Source: Fibrobacteres bacterium CG2_30_45_31
GTDB taxonomy: Bacteria > Fibrobacterota > Fibrobacteria > Fibrobacterales > Fibrobacteraceae
Direction of reading: 5' to 3'
Assembly (NCBI GenBank): GCA_001873075.1
Contig: MNYL01000145.1
Coordinates: forward strand, 1-6,750
DNA: 6,750 bases
Position 1 is the first letter of the stretch. Each line of letters begins with the position of its first letter. The position numbers were made by a program, and so were the translations under genes. The notes beneath the pieces are model-generated. The model was given only the letters and a program-made list of their open reading frames with translations, was not told the DNA's origin and made no database searches. Below are positions 5,488 to 6,750 of the stretch, piece after piece.

Positions 5488-5568
5488 AATCGCCTTTCCT
5501 GAGCCATTTTAGGGCCCGCAACAAGTCGATGGACTCCTCCACAAAAAAAAGACAGTGATAAAAAGCAC

Positions 5569-5597
5569 TTTATCCCTAGGCTCTTAAAAACTATATT
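5569..5597 (+). promoter_or_regulatory. Weak promoter candidate for the FecR-domain gene
   Basis: A -10-like TATATT at 5592-5597 lies 17 bases after TTTATC (5569-5574), a poor -35 match. A start near 5604 would give a leader of about 28 bases before GTG 5632. The rest of the 205-base gap (5427-5631) shows no ORF, tRNA or clear repeat. Confidence 0.25.
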
Positions 5598-5631
5598 CGC
5601 TACAAGCGTCAAAAAATGCCATGGAGGCTCA

Positions 5632-6750
5632 GTGAAACATCTTGGATATTTACAGACGGTTTTCGTTTTTTGTCTTTTAATTGCCCCCTTCACTTTCGCT
5701 CAAACATCGGCATCAGGAAAGGTGCGATTTGTACTGGGAGAAGTGACTCAACAAAAGAAAGGTGTGGGCAACTGGAATCCTCTCCGTGTGGGGGCGAAGG
5801 TCGCCCCCAAAGATCTCATTAAAACGCTTGTGGAATCTGAAGTAGGTATTGCACTCATCGATGGGAGTGTTCTCACTATTGAGGAAAATTCTCTTGTCAT
5901 TTTGACAGAAGCTATCAAAGACAGTAAGCTCACGAAGACCATAGTCAACATTCAATCAGGCAAATTATTCTTTGATGTCCAAAAACAAAAAAAAGCAAAT
6001 TCACTTGAATTCAAAACGGGGACCGCCACAGCAGCCATTCGCGGAACGTCCGGCTTTATAGGGCAAACCCATCGAGGGATTATGCTTTCCCTGGAATCCG
6101 GGAAAATGCTTGTGACGAGCGTTAATGGAGATTCAATCGAAGTGAATGAAGGGGAAACTCTCATACAGGATGGAGAGAAGGGGTTTAAAAAATTTAAGAC
6201 TCGCAACTCGGGAAGTAAATTACTCGCCTCCGTATTGGAAACTCAAATTAACAACAAAGATTATTCTGAAGCAAAGTTGATCCAAGAAATGAAGTCCCTT
6301 GATGCTTCGACACTTCCCAAAATGGATTCTCTGGAGAAAAATTTTCCTTGTACCTTTGTTCCTCTTCCAGAATTTGTCACGGATAATTTCGTGACCTTTC
6401 GAGGACAATGTCCTCTTGATGTAGCGCTTTCCATTAACAGTTCCCCCATTGAAATTAAAAAGGGAGGGGTCTTTAATCAGAAATTTTCGTGGGATGCGAC
6501 TACATTTGGCACTAAGAAATTTTCCGCCAAATGCGAAGCCTCTCACATTCAGTTCGCCTGCGGTAAATTCAACGTTCAGTATGGGGAATCTACCCCGAAT
6601 TCATTACAAGGCCCGTCTTCAGATGCGCCTACAGGGGAATTCCTTTTTATAAAGACAGAATCCCCTGCGAAAATTTGCAAGCAAGGAAGCGTGACCATTG
6701 AAGGTTCTTTTGCAACCACAGATACAGCAGCACAACTCAACGTATTCTTA
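5632..6750 (+). CDS. Exported FecR-domain protein with Ig-like C-terminal region (3' partial)
   Basis: The frame is open from GTG 5632 to the window edge: 373 codons, no stop. GTG is chosen because GGAGG (5623-5627) lies four bases before it and neither nearby ATG (5616, 5621) is in frame. Residues 1-23 form a signal peptide (core VFVFCLLIAPF, likely cleaved after T-F-A). Residues 30-185 form a FecR-type domain: a GEVTQ strand, PLRVGAKVAPKDLIKT, IALIDGSVLTIEENSLVIL (73-91), and the hallmark TGTATAAIRGTSGFIG (129-144). Classical FecR proteins are inner-membrane sigma regulators with an N-terminal helix; this one has a cleavable signal and looks like the extracytoplasmic FecR-domain type of unknown role. 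Residues 190-240 are a linker. From about 243 beta-rich, Ig-like units begin (VTFRGQC...VALSIN near 254-269; a second, VTIEGSF...LNVFL near 354-373, running off the edge), resembling glucodextranase-B-type or other bacterial Ig repeats. It is divergent from the ybeY operon. The FecR call is good; the repeat family is tentative. Confidence 0.88.
   Translation, partial: MKHLGYLQTVFVFCLLIAPFTFAQTSASGKVRFVLGEVTQQKKGVGNWNPLRVGAKVAPKDLIKTLVESEVGIALIDGSVLTIEENSLVILTEAIKDSKLTKTIVNIQSGKLFFDVQKQKKANSLEFKTGTATAAIRGTSGFIGQTHRGIMLSLESGKMLVTSVNGDSIEVNEGETLIQDGEKGFKKFKTRNSGSKLLASVLETQINNKDYSEAKLIQEMKSLDASTLPKMDSLEKNFPCTFVPLPEFVTDNFVTFRGQCPLDVALSINSSPIEIKKGGVFNQKFSWDATTFGTKKFSAKCEASHIQFACGKFNVQYGESTPNSLQGPSSDAPTGEFLFIKTESPAKICKQGSVTIEGSFATTDTAAQLNVFL

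Noticed and set aside
5472..5517. GGGCC ... GGCCC pairing in the 5427-5631 gap as a structured leader or riboswitch
   Set aside because: Five base pairs with a loop of over 35 bases and it lies upstream of or across the proposed promoter, so it would not be in the leader.
5427..5693. Longer 184-residue reading of the small gene upstream of ybeY
   Set aside because: The extra N-terminal part crosses the divergent promoter region and overlaps the start of the FecR-domain gene, lacks a ribosome site and has no protein-like pattern; ATG 5426 has a correctly spaced GAGG.
5713..6546. Several minus-strand open frames opposite the FecR-domain gene
   Set aside because: They are shadows of the plus-strand coding frame, which alone has a signal peptide, a recognisable domain and a ribosome site.

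Overview
The window reads as an ordinary, gene-dense stretch of bacterial chromosome, probably from a Gram-negative cell-envelope lineage close to Fibrobacterota (or the wider Fibrobacterota/Bacteroidota group). The reasons are a secreted protein ending in a FlgD-Ig/T9SS-type C-terminal domain at the left edge, an outer-membrane-type lipoprotein plus OmpA pair, and Shine-Dalgarno sites (GAGG/GGAG) in front of most genes. The taxonomic call is inference from gene types; no rRNA or marker tree is available.

Layout, left to right. (1) Positions 3-203 (+): C-terminal tail of a secreted protein, closed by a strong hairpin at 228-265 that can work as a terminator in both directions. (2) Positions 311-1944 (-): a tight three-gene unit, transcribed as lipoprotein -> OmpA-family periplasmic coiled-coil/peptidoglycan-binding protein -> stand-alone Phd/YefM-type antitoxin-like protein. 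The first two genes overlap by 4 bases. The antitoxin-like gene follows ompA by 15 bases and has no toxin beside it. (3) Starting divergently, xseA (exonuclease VII large subunit) runs on + to 3316, with an ambiguous start (TTG 1967 or ATG 2015). (4) Positions 3358-5426 (-): a second tight operon, small conserved-looking unknown protein (95 aa) -> ybeY -> CNNM/CorC-type membrane protein with two CBS domains. It is led by a good promoter candidate at 5459-5487 and converges on xseA. (5) From 5632 (+) to the window edge: a large exported FecR-domain protein, incomplete at the right edge, with a GTG start behind a strong GGAGG site.

How the genes relate: the lipoprotein/OmpA pair and the FecR-domain protein are envelope or extracytoplasmic. 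YbeY (rRNA maturation endonuclease) followed by a CorC-like CBS protein is a widely conserved gene order (as in E. coli ybeZ-ybeY-ybeX), but here an unknown 95-aa protein stands where a PhoH-like ybeZ might be expected. ExoVII acts in DNA repair and is not obviously tied to its neighbours.

I see no mobile element, CRISPR array, tRNA, rRNA or defence island. No intergenic stretch exceeds 300 bases; the longest (5427-5631) holds divergent promoter candidates. The most interesting points are the unknown first gene of the ybeY operon, the orphan antitoxin inside an envelope operon, and a CorC-like protein whose transmembrane domain seems to have lost the family's key residues. None of these amounts to clear evidence for a new system.
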